64,000 nucleotides of DNA, taken from NCBI GenBank assembly GCA_036937835.1, contig CM072868.1:7667501-7731500 (forward strand). Reading direction: 5' to 3'. How positions within the stretch are numbered: the stretch's first letter is position 1; the number at the start of each line of letters is the position of its first letter. This document shows positions 49,701 through 57,400 of this stretch, one piece after another. A program made the position numbers and the translations under genes. Below the pieces are notes generated by a model that ran no database searches, was not told the DNA's origin, and was given only the letters and a program-made list of their open reading frames with translations. This stretch comes from Pampus argenteus (Eukaryota; Chordata; Actinopteri; Scombriformes; Stromateidae).

Positions 49701-50615
49701 AGACTTACATAACAACACTTTTTTTTTTTTTACCAACTTTAGAGGATCTGATTTCAAAGCCTTTATCATGGCATCAGATTACATAACGGATGATTCAGAG
49801 CAGAAGTTGTGCTTGCTATATGCCATCAGTGCGCCCGAGAGACCAAATAAACCATCAGTGTCCCTGAGAAACCCTTGATGTACTTTATGCAAGCAGGCAC
49901 CCATTGTCAAGTACCACTCCTCAATGCCATCATCGCACCTGCACACATTGACAGGTGCACTACAAAGTGTTTTATTTTGCACGGTGTGCCTTTAACTGAG
50001 AGACTGTGACTCAACCCTGAAGGCTGTGTGTGTGTGTAGCTCAGCATCACTCCACATCAACAACAAACACGTCCCATCCGAGCTGAGACCAACAAGACAG
50101 TAAATGGAGAAATCTCCATGTCACACTTACATCCACTCACTGTTCCTGTCCTTAACACAATTTAAAATGCATCCATCACGTTTTATTTTAATGTAGACAA
50201 ACGCTAAGTCAGACTAGAGGGTGGTCACGTAAAGAGTAACGGTTATGTAGCCCACAGTGAATGTGTTGTCCACAGAAAAACGGTACACAAAACACATTAG
50301 TAGCAAGCTGTGTTTACTTAAAAACAGATCACTCAGCTCGCCGGTAAGCTAATTAACAGCAGTGGCAGCACCGTTACCGTCGCACCTGCTCGACAAGAGA
50401 AGAGTGCCTGCGGGCGGAGGGAGAGGGGAGACCAGTGCCTGCTGCGGTCCCGACTACTATTAACGGAAGGGGATGAGCTAGATATAATATAATATAACGA
50501 AACATACACACTGCTAGCTTAAAAAGCGCGTAGTTGGTGGTGGAGATTAAGAAATTGTCTTACCTGCACAGCCCACAAGAAGCAAGGCTAGAAAAATATC
50601 CCTTGACTGGACCAT
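97..50615 (-). CDS. ncam1: ncam1 (neural cell adhesion molecule 1), 5' two-thirds, 15 constitutive exons
   Basis: NCAM1 is a cell-surface adhesion glycoprotein that binds itself and FGF receptor and carries polysialic acid. Joining 50564-50615, 25316-25390, 24438-24641, 22578-22721, 21375-21512, 20895-21012, 19543-19703, 17802-17944, 6526-6676, 6144-6331, 5684-5780, 4278-4448, 3672-3800, 649-773 and 97-277 gives 2077 nt in one open frame. Order: signal peptide (1-17), Ig1 (about 18-110), Ig2 (111-204), Ig3 (205-297), Ig4 (298-395), Ig5 (396-490), FN3-1 (491-590), FN3-2 (591-692). Each Ig domain keeps its cysteine pair. Exon borders and phases match mammalian NCAM1 as I remember it. NCAM1 rather than NCAM2 is favoured by Ig4 text such as EEQVTLTCEASGDP and by the VASE exon. 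Transmembrane and cytoplasmic exons lie off the left edge. Teleost 1a versus 1b cannot be decided here. Confidence 0.96.
278..648 (-). other. ncam1 intron 14
   Basis: A 371-bp intron, GTGAGT to CCCTTTAG. About two thirds of it is one degraded short transposon copy (401-636). Nothing else is recognised. Confidence 0.9.
401..636. repeat. degraded short DNA element with GGCTGCAACTAA end
   Basis: It starts GGCTGCAACTAA and ends with a degraded complement (CCAGCTCTAAT). The inside includes TTGTTTGGTCTATA and CCTAAGATGACGTCTTCA, segments I recognise from an abundant teleost MITE-like family (often classed as hAT-type). It fills most of intron 14. Confidence 0.7.
649..773 (-). CDS. ncam1: ncam1 exon 14: first half of FN3-2
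   Basis: 125 nt (phase 1 to 0) encode NPNPPKLEGALQPKGNSLKV and SWIKQDDGGSPILHYLVRYK plus P. KQDDGGSPIxHYLVRY is a near-exact NCAM1 signature. Acceptor GACTGTAG, donor GTGAGT. A degraded transposon copy ends about 12 bp inside the following intron. Confidence 0.97.
1748..1750 (-). CDS. ncam1: candidate 3-nt AAG microexon of ncam1
   Basis: The minus strand reads CCCCCTCCACACTGCAG, AAG, GTAACTTG: a pyrimidine-rich 3' splice site, a three-base exon and a good donor. It lies in intron 13, 3' of the 15-nt candidate. Mammalian NCAM1 has an AAG exon at the same place. Skipping gives C|GA (Arg); inclusion gives CAA GGA (Gln-Gly), the same Arg to Gln-Gly change known in mammals. A TTGCTGAT branch-like octamer lies 19 nt upstream. 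A 3-nt match is trivial alone; the support is position, phase and splice context. Confidence 0.72.
2848..2862 (-). CDS. ncam1: candidate 15-nt ncam1 microexon (MSD1a-like position)
   Basis: On the minus strand ATTGTATCCATCAG is followed by 15 nt (GCCACACTTACAAAA) and a consensus donor GTAAGTG. It sits in intron 13, between the FN3 domains, where mammals carry the muscle-specific-domain exons; their exon 'a' is also 15 nt. Entered in phase 1 it reads RHTYK and keeps frame. A likely branch site (TTGCTGAT) lies 20 nt upstream. I do not remember the mammalian exon-a residues well enough to compare, so homology is inferred from length, place, phase and splice signals. Confidence 0.6.
3672..3800 (-). 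CDS. ncam1: ncam1 exon 13: second half of FN3-1
   Basis: 129 nt (phase 1 to 1) encode GSVSEVTITGLKPETNYEVK, MSAINGKGEGESSPAELF and KTKPV. GLKPETxY and INGKGxGE are the FN3 E-F-G strand signatures (mammal GLKPETTYAVRLAALNGKGLGE). The exon ends with a lone C before GTAAGT, so the next codon depends on the alternative exons in intron 13. Confidence 0.96.
3801..4277 (-). other. ncam1 intron 12
   Basis: 477 bp, GTATGA to GTAACAG. AT-rich with no recognisable element. Confidence 0.9.
4278..4448 (-). CDS. ncam1: ncam1 exon 12: first half of FN3-1
   Basis: 171 nt (phase 1 to 1) encode VPSSPSISEVRPFSTTAQMQ, FEEPETTGGVPVLKYKAEW and RMPGRGSWVHRIFEVQD. PSSPSI and GGVPVLKYKAEW are NCAM1 FN3-1 hallmarks. 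FEEPE corresponds to mammalian FDEPE, part of the acidic patch recognised by polysialyltransferases. Acceptor TTTACCAG, donor GTATGA. Confidence 0.96.
4449..5683 (-). other. ncam1 intron 11
   Basis: GTCAGT to TTTACCAG. A short CA repeat (about 5638-5654) lies roughly 30 bp inside the donor. The rest is AT-rich with nothing recognised. Confidence 0.88.
5684..5780 (-). CDS. ncam1: ncam1 exon 11: second half of Ig5 with the second polysialylation sequon
   Basis: 97 nt (phase 0 to 1) encode VTPESENDFGSYNCTASNEM and GTESKEFLLIQA. YNC is the Ig5 F-strand cysteine, and NCT overlaps it as in mammals (NYNCTAVN), where this sequon carries polysialic acid. Acceptor TCTTCTAG, donor GTCAGT. Confidence 0.96.
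5781..6143 (-). other. ncam1 intron 10
   Basis: GTACAC to TCTTCTAG. It opens with a CA/GT microsatellite that begins at the donor itself, and a second GT-rich run lies at about 6034-6062. Confidence 0.9.
6122..6142. repeat. GT/CA microsatellite overlapping the exon 10 donor site
   Basis: On the gene strand the donor reads CAG then GTACACACACACACACACGC: the CA run begins at intron position +3, so repeat and splice site are the same bases. Confidence 0.9.
6144..6331 (-). CDS. ncam1: ncam1 exon 10: first half of Ig5 with a polysialylation-site sequon
   Basis: 188 nt (phase 1 to 0) encode APKIHGTVAVYTWEGNAVN, ISCEVKAHPSDVTIVWLRDG and LQLPNSNTTNIKIFRTPSAS. VAVYTWEGN is an NCAM1 signature. Sequons NIS and NTT align with mammalian NIT and NYS; the latter is one of the two Ig5 N-glycans that carry polysialic acid. 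The donor is GTACAC, the start of a CA repeat. Confidence 0.96.
6526..6676 (-). CDS. ncam1: ncam1 exon 9: second half of Ig4
   Basis: 151 nt (phase 0 to 1) encode SLDGNVVVRSDARVSSLTLK, YVKYTDAGQYRCSARSAIG and EDDQPAYLVVR, plus the first base of a Tyr codon. YRCSA holds the second Ig4 cysteine. Mammals have LDGHMVVRSHARVSSLTLK. Acceptor CATTTAG, donor GTAAGT. Confidence 0.96.
7557..7640. repeat. two-unit tandem duplication, 44-bp period
   Basis: Segments 7557-7596 and 7601-7640 are about 40 bp each and differ at only a few positions (both contain CTAATTTAAATTGT). A local duplication in intron 8. Confidence 0.85.
10371..10400 (-). CDS. ncam1: ncam1 VASE (pi) alternative exon, 30 nt
   Basis: On the minus strand CTCTGTCCTCTACAG is followed by 30 nt encoding ASWTRPEQHK and then GTATTC. 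Mammalian VASE, a ten-residue insert in Ig4, reads ASWTRPEKQE; seven of ten residues are identical. The exon lies in intron 8, between the two Ig4 exons, exactly where VASE sits in mammals, and keeps frame (phase 0, length divisible by 3). Inclusion would give EGEQ-ASWTRPEQHK-SLDG. In mammals VASE inclusion lowers the neurite-promoting activity of NCAM. Expression here is not shown by sequence. Confidence 0.92.
14293..14839. mobile_element. non-autonomous DNA transposon (MITE) with 21-bp inverted ends
   Basis: 14293-14313 and 14819-14839 are perfect inverted complements (TAATCATTCCTCCTGTTCAT plus one base). Similarity continues inward (GTGCTTTCAATGTAAGTGA against the complement of the right arm). 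The interior has no coding capacity and contains partly repeated blocks (GTGGATATCTGTCACATTTACA at about 14428 and a near copy at about 14552). I recognise the ends as a widespread percomorph element. The superfamily cannot be settled without a target-site duplication. Confidence 0.88.
15493..15575 (-). other. coding-like segment of unknown origin in intron 8
   Basis: On the minus strand a plausible acceptor (TTTTGAGGTCTTGCAG) precedes CTGTC and two ATGs, then DVERLFRGAEEYSELYILQP and RPLY, before a possible donor GTGAAA. Composition and codon choice look coding, unlike the surrounding AT-rich DNA. I do not recognise the peptide. It could be a retropseudogene fragment, a first exon of another transcript, or chance. 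83 nt is not a multiple of three, so it is not a cassette for ncam1. Confidence 0.3.
17802..17944 (-). CDS. ncam1: ncam1 exon 8: first half of Ig4
   Basis: 143 nt (phase 1 to 0) encode VKPKITYIVNQSTSEMEEQV, TLTCEASGDPTPTISW and SYGERVFTEGEQ. EEQVTLTCEASGDP matches mammalian NCAM1 residue for residue. The NQS sequon aligns with mammalian NQT. The mammalian NIS sequon further on (TRNISSEE) is absent. The donor GTAAAA is weak, and this junction is where the VASE exon can be inserted. Confidence 0.96.
17945..19542 (-). other. ncam1 intron 7
   Basis: 1.6 kb, GTAAGG to TTTTACAG. AT-rich; no exon-like or repeat structure recognised. Confidence 0.88.
19543..19703 (-). CDS. ncam1: ncam1 exon 7: second half of Ig3
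   Basis: 161 nt (phase 2 to 1) encode NQVVLEAGEKYSFNEDGSEM, SIMEVTKLDEGEYTCIAKN and KAGESDQELSLRVF. YTCIAKNKAGE is the conserved F-strand region with the second cysteine (mammal YICIAENKAGE). Acceptor CCCACAG, donor GTAAGG. Confidence 0.96.
19704..20894 (-). other. ncam1 intron 6
   Basis: 1.2 kb, GTAAAA to CCCACAG. A short ATT triplet run lies near 20630-20645. Nothing else is recognised. Confidence 0.88.
20895..21012 (-). CDS. ncam1: ncam1 exon 6: first half of Ig3
   Basis: 118 nt (phase 1 to 2) encode VLPTIRVWQSEVNATADVQQ, SAMLTCAVDGYPEP and MVTWT. LTC is the first Ig3 cysteine, VTW the core Trp, and NAT an N-glycosylation sequon shared with mammals (VNATAN). Acceptor GTCTCAG, donor GTAAAA. 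Confidence 0.95.
21013..21374 (-). other. ncam1 intron 5
   Basis: 362 bp, GTTAGC to GTCTCAG. No element recognised. Confidence 0.88.
21375..21512 (-). CDS. ncam1: ncam1 exon 5: second half of Ig2
   Basis: 138 nt (phase 1 to 1) encode VRFKVLSNNHLQIRGIKKTD, EGLYTCEGRLMARGEI and DLRVIKVIVN. YTCEG carries the second Ig2 cysteine. SNNHLQIRGIKKTDEG is almost identical to the mammalian NCAM1 segment. The donor is GTTAGC, a weaker match than most of its neighbours. Confidence 0.96.
21513..22577 (-). other. ncam1 intron 4
   Basis: 1.1 kb, GTAAGA to CTTTCAG. AT-rich; no element recognised. Confidence 0.88.
22578..22721 (-). CDS. ncam1: ncam1 exon 4: first half of Ig2
   Basis: 144 nt (phase 1 to 1) encode KITFTNAPSPQEFTEGDNAN, IVCDVISSPPPTVLWKYKG and ARIQMEKD. 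IVC is the first Ig2 cysteine and LWK the core Trp. Mammals have a basic heparin-binding stretch here (KHKGRDVILKKD); this copy has fewer basic residues. Acceptor TTTTTCAG, donor GTAAGA. Confidence 0.96.
22722..24437 (-). other. ncam1 intron 3
   Basis: 1.7 kb, GTAAGT to TTTTTCAG. AT-rich; no element recognised. Confidence 0.88.
24438..24641 (-). CDS. ncam1: ncam1 exon 3: second half of Ig1
   Basis: 204 nt (phase 1 to 1) encode GVAKHIDWFGPSGDKIEP, then a NDESSSTLTLY segment and GTYKCVATAGDQQGESTVKV. IDWF supplies the Ig-core Trp and YKC the second disulfide cysteine. NDESSSTLTLY matches mammalian NDDSSSTLTIY. Acceptor GTTGTAG, donor GTAAGT. Confidence 0.96.
24642..25315 (-). other. ncam1 intron 2
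   Basis: 674 bp, GTAAGT to GTTGTAG. No element recognised with confidence. Confidence 0.88.
25316..25390 (-). CDS. ncam1: ncam1 exon 2: first half of Ig1
   Basis: Seventy-five nt encode VSLEVQITPSHGEISLGE followed by SKFFMCE, the N-terminal strands of Ig1 with its first disulfide cysteine (FFMC). Mammalian NCAM1 has VSLQVDIVPSQGEISVGE here. Acceptor TATTCTAG and donor GTAAGT; phase 1 on both sides. Confidence 0.95.
31320..31372. repeat. (CA)n microsatellite with CGCACG interruptions
   Basis: An alternating purine-pyrimidine run in intron 1, starting with CGCATGCACACGCACG and ending as pure CA. Confidence 0.95.
31696..31779. repeat. (CA)n microsatellite, about 84 bp
   Basis: Second CA array, about 320 bp from the first, also led by GCGCATGCACACACGCACG. 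The similar leaders suggest a local duplication or convergent decay. Confidence 0.95.
36085..36553. repeat. percomorph interspersed repeat with a T-rich insertion
   Basis: The segment with TAGGTATTTGGTCATAAACC, TCACCAAAGTCAGTAGGATT and TTTCATGGCAATCCATC matches a very common short repeat of percomorph genomes that I remember well. The head (GTTAACATGCTCACAGTG) is also typical. A T-rich stretch at about 36190-36295 interrupts it. An open frame on the minus strand inside it is not a gene. Confidence 0.75.
36950..37175. repeat. degraded fish interspersed repeat
   Basis: It contains AACATGCAAACTCCACACAG followed by AAAGGCC, then CCTTCTTGTTGTAAGGTGAG, which fit a widespread fish repeat with 'acatgcaaactccacacagaaaggcc' and 'accttcttgctgtgaggc' blocks. 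Borders are approximate. Confidence 0.65.
47030..47363. repeat. decayed copy of the GGCTGCAACTAA-ended element
   Basis: The right end reads TAATCATTAGTTGCAGCCCT, the family's terminal sequence. A segment resembling the inner CCAAGATGACGTCTTCA motif lies near 47038-47055. The left border is unclear and the middle is diverged. Confidence 0.5.
48495..48790. repeat. copy of the GGCTGCAACTAA-ended element with inverted ends
   Basis: It begins AGCTGCAACAATTAGTCAAT and ends TAATCATTAGTTGCAGCC, near-inverted termini. Inner matches to the teleost family include TTTGCTATTTTTCCTTTTCAT and AATTAACTGAAT. About 296 bp, with many substitutions. Confidence 0.7.
49196..49350 (+). mobile_element. tRNA-type SINE, degraded
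   Basis: It starts with a box-A-like GTAGATAAATGGTTAC, continues through TTGCATGTCAT and CTCTCTCCCCTTGTTTCCTG, which match a common teleost SINE body, and ends in an A-rich tail (49338-49349). Inserted in intron 1, about 1.2 kb from the promoter-proximal end. Short open frames across it are artefacts. Confidence 0.75.
50564..50615 (-). CDS. ncam1: ncam1 exon 1: start codon and signal peptide
   Basis: ATG at 50615-50613 opens MVQSRDIFLALLLVGCA, a short n-region followed by a hydrophobic core (IFLALLLVGC) typical of a signal peptide. It parallels mammalian NCAM exon 0. The exon ends GCA G in front of GTAAGA, phase 1, and joins exon 2 as GTT (Val). The start has G at -3 and +4. No other in-frame Met precedes a signal-like segment. 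Confidence 0.93.
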
Positions 50616-50920
50616 CGCAACTTGAACGTTAAACGACGTAGCTAACGTTTATTCTCCGCTCGGTCCCTACAGCGTTGCCCCCGGGTTTCCTACCTCTCCT
50701 AACAACTGTTCATCCTAATCTATATTTCTGAGCTCGGTGGTAACTGTCAGTAGCAGCGTCGTTGATGACAGCCAGAGGCCAGAGATTAGCGGTGATGAGC
50801 GCCAGTGCACTGTTCAAAGTCTGACTGACAAGCAGAGCCTTCTCACACACGTGGATTAATACGCACAAGCGGAATAATAGAGCTCCTGTTAAATAGTGCG
50901 CTGGTCTCAAAGGAAACCAG
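50616..50920 (-). promoter_or_regulatory. ncam1 5'UTR and probable promoter region
   Basis: The 300 bp upstream of the ncam1 ATG are richer in GC and CpG than the introns, and with the start of intron 1 (to about 50335) form a small CpG-rich block. I see no TATA box at a convincing distance. A four-codon upstream ORF (ATG at 50713, stop ending at 50699) would be in the leader if transcription starts above it. The start site cannot be fixed from sequence. Confidence 0.55.
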
Positions 50921-51397
50921 TGTCATGGGGGGGGGGACCCCCTTAATAATAATAAATTAGAATAGATAAAAGATTATTTTATTTGTTTCAAAAAGCACGA
51001 ATTCAACCAAGATACATTTTAAATAAATCTTTAAATAAATTTATTTATGTTTTCAATGGCAACAAAATAAACAAACAAACAAAAAAAACACGATATGCTT
51101 TATGCTGGCAACACAACACAATAACCCATAATAACCCATACAGTGCAAGTAATAATGTGTAAAATGAGGCACCCCCTATAAAGGGGTTTATATGTTTTAC
51201 TTAATGATTTCTAATTACTAGTAAATCATAAGACCATCATTAACAAATCATAACAACTTTGTAAGCATTTATTAATGAAATTTTTTTAATTTTTAATTTT
51301 TTTTTTAATTGTCACAACATGTATCTGAACATGTTTTTAGACTCAGGTTACAGATTAGCAGATTAAATTATCTCTAACATGGTATCATTTGTATATT

Positions 51398-51402
<5 letters not shown>

Positions 51403-51442
<40 letters not shown>
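51403..51442. repeat. (TA)n microsatellite
   Basis: About 40 bp of uninterrupted TA upstream of ncam1. Confidence 0.95.
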
Positions 51443-51444
<2 letters not shown>

Positions 51445-54400
51445 CTTATAGCTGTAAAGGAGAACAAGTTATTTTATTCATACTGTTAACTTATAAATGA
51501 AATACATGAAAATGCATAACAAAAACCACCATGCCACTACATATGTCTCTTGATTCTTAGTATTTTTTAAAATAATTAGTGTGAGTAAAACACTCTTGAC
51601 CCCCACCCCCACCCTGCCAATGATTAAAGAGTGCATTATACAATGTGCTTTTACTTAGACTGTAAAGTGAATGGTACCTGAGAGAAAAGAGAAGCAAGGG
51701 AAGAAAATCTTGTTTGCTTGCACAGCAGGGAGGTACCGTATCATTTGGCTCTCTGAGAGAGCGGTTTGCCTTTGATTTGCACTGTTGGCCAGCAGAAAGA
51801 TGCAATGGGCCAAAATTTAATAAACCCAAATCAATCTGTGGGCTGGCTGAAAATGTACTGTGGTCCAATCTTGCACATTTTCTGCAACCCATCCTTCTGC
51901 AGTAATTCACTGCAAACATACCACCACAGGGAGTATGGCCCCAAAAATGACACTCCTTTCCTCCCGTCCTCTTTTTAACCATCCATCTACTAAGAGGTAG
52001 GAGCAAAGAGGCTAAGATAGGTGGGTGGTATGGGGCATAGTGTGGGGGAAAAGGAGGCGGATTTGACTGGCGTTTGTTCCTTCAGCATCACAGATAGGAA
52101 AAGTATGACTCAGCTGATGACTCATGCATATAAATGTCCTCTGAAAATACGATAGCGTTTCAATCAGTGTGCACTGAAGTTGCAGAAAAGCTGACGTAGC
52201 TTGTTTTTATTTTTAGGTAATCTAGTTAGTGTAACCACTTGCTAACATTTGATTTTCCAAGAAAATTTTCTTTTTAAGGGTGACAAAGAGGTTCCAGTTG
52301 CAGTATAAATAAGATCCAGTCAGCTAAATTCTTAACTGGTGTTAACTGAAGAAAAGTTAGTCTGTAGAAAACTGACACAATCATTTGGTATGTCTGATCA
52401 TGTGTTTTAACTTTGTGGTACAGTGTTATTTGCATTACACTCATCTTCTGTGTGGCAATGTGGCTTGGACTGCTATTTTGCATGAAAAAAAAAAAAATGC
52501 ACTCATATATCCCCTGTGAGCTGTCCAACTCCAACGGTGCTTAACTGAATATGCTATCCGTTTTGTTTCATTCTTCTCAAGCCCAATGTTCATTCAACGT
52601 AGAAGTACACAGGAAGCACAGGAACATTACAACGCTCTTAAACATGTTTTGTTGCTGCAATATACACCAGGCTGTCTGAAGGTATTTCATGCTCTGTTTT
52701 GCTTTTACACTAGCTCTGCCTCTCTCTACTGCCTCCTCTCATCCTCTCTCACCCATTAGAGACGTGACCACACATGCATATTCTCTTGAGTTCACGCCTA
52801 CATGCACATGCGCACGTGCAGTACATCCACATCTATATATCTATGGCTATACTGGCACTACTATCAGCATATTTCTTAGAGAGGATATACGTGAACATCC
52901 TCCTCTCTAGGTTTTAAAATAGCTTCTCTTACCTCCTCCACTACTGTAACAGACTATTGCAACATATTGGTATGAACATTGGTAGAGAATCAGCCATTTG
53001 TTGTGGGAGGGAGGGGTATGCATACAGTACTACATGTTCAGTATGTCTAACAAGAAAAACACGGATACCACAATGACTGGTTAGACCCTCTTCCTCTTAC
53101 TGACTCTTGTGGTGTAATTTACTCAGTAAAGAAAATCAAACACAAACACACTGTGCTGTTATTATGGGTCATCAGGCTGGTAGGTACACAGCATCACGGC
53201 CTGGCTAAACAATAGGCTTTAATCAAGCATTGTTGCATCACTAGCTCGCTCATTTTTCTTCTGAACTTTAGCTGCATGATATGTATTTCAGTCTTAAACA
53301 CATAAACACTGAATATTCCTGTGATTGAAACCTTAACCACAGGTTATAATAAATGTAAGAATAGCCTATCGCAGCCCAAAATGCAACATGTTGAGGAACA
53401 AGTTCCAAAAGCTAATGGCTAATTGAATGCTCTGTGTGCTCTACATGAATGACTAGGTGAAAAGCTTTGAGAAGGCTTAAAGGATGGCTCCGTCATTCAG
53501 TTATCACCTTTAGTGCAGAAAGACTGAGCTTCCGATAATCTCAGGACTAAGGGCGCATATCAGTTAGCCTGAGTGTGAGCTGGTGCTGTCAGACAGTGGA
53601 TTCATTGTCCTGAGAGTCTGTCCTGCAAGGCACACAGGGCTTCTTTGTAGACTGCAGATATTAATCTGCGTAGGCAGAGATCTGGAGGAGTCTGACTAAG
53701 CTCACATACAACCACACACATCAGCACACACAGAGACACAGACTGAGCCACATACATATTCATTATGTAACAGCAAAAGAGGGAATGCAGTGTCCAATCG
53801 TGCAGCGTGCACCACCAGAAAGAATTCCTTCTTTTAAGATGATTTACACAATGCATTCAAACTACAGTCATGTCGTCAACACTGCAGACGTGTGGTGCCA
53901 TTGCCAGATGTCATTGCGATGTTAAAACCAACTTCCATCATCACCAAGTACAAAGAGGGCTTAGACTGCCAGACGAGTGACAACACTTCATCTCTGCCTC
54001 ATCAGCATAACCCAGAACACAAGAAAAATATTCTGTAATCACATAGCCACAAAGTCAACTCAACCACGCAAAGAATCCTTAATGAAAACTGATCAACATT
54101 CGTATTGTTTTCAATATTGTTATTGAAAATGTTCTTGTGGAGTCAAACCCCAAACACAATATTTGAGCTCAACTATAACTGTTGGACAAAATAAGTGAAA
54201 AACCTTACGACAAACCAGGATTGGATGTACACGTCTCTCTAACACTCCCTAAACATAAATAAACACTGTATGCTTCACAAATGCATTTATTCATATTCAT
54301 GTTATTTTGTCCATCTCCTGTACATCAGTAATATGTCTTAAATCAAATCTGGTATAATATTTCATATGAAAATACTAGAAATCTTATAACTTTCAAAGTC

Positions 54401-57400
54401 TGGTTTCAATTTTAAAGTAAATTATAGTAAGAGATGCATGGGTGTGACTGCATGAAAACAACAAAAGCATCAAACGAGATGTGAAATGTATCTTGGATAT
54501 CTGCTGCCACCTAGGGATACAAAAACATTACAGCATGATAATTAAAGCCTTTGATAAAATGGCAGCACTCAGCTCAAATAGCACTTTGAATGTAATGTGG
54601 CGTTTCTGGCATGTGGGGGCAGCATATTTCTACTTTACAATGCAATGCTCTCAACAGATTTTCTTCATGCTGTGTAGGATAATTCATGCATGGACAGTGT
54701 ACAAATACAATTAAGGATTGATGAGAACTAATGTTTTTCTACTTTTCTACTGTAAAAGTAGTTTAATTTGGAAAATACTAGATAGGTGCACGATGGTTTC
54801 TGGCAGCTGCCTGACTCAACACTCCAACAGGACGGGATGTTTTGCACGCTGGCAAATGCAACTGCAGTGATATTTACTGAATCTAGTATGTTTGGTGTTT
54901 GATTAATTGTTTTCTTATGTTGTATTACAAATATTCCTAGAGACCCATTGTTTAAAAAAAAAAAAAAAAAGCTCAGCATTTTGCAGCGGTTCTTTCAGTG
55001 TTTCCATCTCGACTCACCACTTTGCCTCTGTGATTTATGACTGTACAGATACGTTCAGCTGAATCTAAAGTGGCAGCATTAGTACATGTTGTTTACATCA
55101 CTGTGACAAATCATTGGCACTCTAGAATAGATAAAATTAAAGTTTCTGTCTAATACACATAACCCTGCCTGTGTCTTTGTGTCTTTTTCTAATTTCTTAA
55201 AGACGCATTTCTTATGAAACAGTTTGCAATTTATTAAATCAAGTTTGTGAAAATAATAACACAAAATTCTCTGAAATGTTCTGTATTTGTAACCATTTTA
55301 ATGACGTTTGCTAACCATTTCCAGTAGAATAGAAAGAAAGTAGAATGTAATCTGTTCTCAACAACAGCTTTCATTGCCGTCATTACCATAACACAGAAAC
55401 CATTTACGCGCCACAACAACAGACAGATTATTGTAATAGATCCCTGAAAGTGACCTAAATTGCGATCTGGCAATAACATAAAATGACTTCAACACATGTT
55501 ACATCTGAACAGGTGGCAAAGAATAGGCGGGTGATACAAATGCATCAAAACACAAGCAAGAGCCTCTGCAGATCCACTTGTTGCTATTTATAAAGGGTAT
55601 TACAGAATTGAGTAACAGACTGATTTTGAAGACTTTCACTGCAGTCTACTCAAACATCCTGTAAACAGAGCTTATGCATGCACCAGCTTCTGTAATGTGC
55701 AGTGACAGTTCGCATCAGATCCTCAGTCTTTCAAGAAACCTGTCACTTTGGATTTCACTCAAGATGTATGACAAGCCTTATAACGCACTCAAACGCCATA
55801 TCAAACCCCGGGCTACGCACAACGCTACTCTCAGTCATCAAACGGCCTTCAAGATGCTCTCTGCAATACAGAAACACCAAAGAATGTTCAACTAAATGGG
55901 TGAGAGATGCATGAAGTGTGTGGTTGATCAAAAGGATAATGCATGTACAATATGGAGATCGACAAAAACACACACACCGCACAAACAACGTTATATATCC
56001 TCAACAGGTTACGGCAAATAGAAATATAATACTAGTAGAATTTGACTTGAACCAAATAGGTCATTGCTTTGCTTCTAAGTGCAACACCTTAAGTGTATTT
56101 TAAAACTATTGGTGTTATTAGGAACCCAGTAGGAGCCCACACATAAGAGCTGGGCTCAATGTGTTTGTTCTTTCAGTCTTACTTTTCATTGTGCATTGTG
56201 TTTATAATAATGTTATGGCCTCTACGAGCCTCTCGAGTCCTGCAATGCTGTTATCCTGCAAGCTAACCTGGAAGTTATACTCTGCCACGGTTCATTTGCT
56301 GCATCCCTACTATAAATTTGGTTGGCTTCTGAATGTAGCCTGTAGACTGAAATGCTGAAAATAAGATGTGTATTAAACATAGGCAGGCGGCAGTGAAAAT
56401 ATAACTAAGGTTGCAGCTGTGCCACCGACACTGGAAATAGTGCTGTAAGCTACTAATCTAAAAATATATCATTACATACAACGGGGGAAATATACAACTT
56501 TGTCAGTCGAGTGTTTATGTAATTTGTTTAGTGCTAGAATTAAAGATTGATGGATTTACTAACTATCCATTATAATGATGCGAGGATCATGACAAACCCC
56601 TTTAAATGCTATTTATTAGCAACTTGCATCATCAGCACAGACAAAAGCTTCAAATCTTACAGTAGCATTTTAAAGGTTTAAATTTATATCCTAATTATTT
56701 TTGAGCTGGGGGAAATTACTGCCCGAAATTGCTAACGAGTCTGGAGTTCAAGACTCAAAAGTGGATTGCTCATTAGCTTTGGTGACTTTTTTTAATAACA
56801 CTACTGTGTGGGAAGCCAATAGCCAAGTTTAATACTGTGTTGAGTGATTCATGCATTCCTGGTTTTTTACTATGTTTTGAAAACCACACCTCACTCGAGC
56901 TAGCCACCTAACCTACTTCCAACTGTAAACACGCACTTTATTTCAGCACAGTTTACATGAGTCTATAAGAACACATGTTGTCATACACATTTTATTATCA
57001 CTGGAAAAGATACAATTTAATCACATTAAGACCATCTAAAAGGAATTGATTTGCCATACTGTACGGGACACTGTAATATTATTGTTCTGTTTATATTACA
57101 AAAGCACATTTCTTCATATGTGCTAATATAATATTGCATTACTCTGCCTCGAGGAGTTAAGGGCAAAGAGGTGTTCATCCCTCCCCTTTTTCACTTGTAT
57201 TGATTATGTGAGAAAGATAAGAACAAAGACATTCTGCCTGTTGTTTATTTCCTTTGACCCCACACACACACACAATTCACAGCCTTCCAATCATCTCCTG
57301 TCTTTCTTTTTCATCTAAAAGTAAGCTGACAACCTGAACAACAGATGTCTGAGGTCAGACATGTCAGATTTTATGTTCAATATCCAAACTACAACACAGT

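Larger units (their letters stand above)
25391..50563 (-). other. ncam1 intron 1 (about 25 kb)
   Basis: GTAAGA to TATTCTAG between the signal-peptide exon and Ig1; this intron is also very long in mammals. It holds two CA arrays (31320-31372, 31696-31779), two fish interspersed repeats (36085-36553, 36950-37175), two GGCTGCAACTAA-ended elements (47030-47363, 48495-48790), a SINE (49196-49350), an 18-base A run near 27639 and an 11-base G run at 41992-42002. Its first 200 bp (about 50335-50470) are GC-rich. I see no further exon or RNA gene. Enhancers may be present but need alignment to other fish. Confidence 0.85.
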
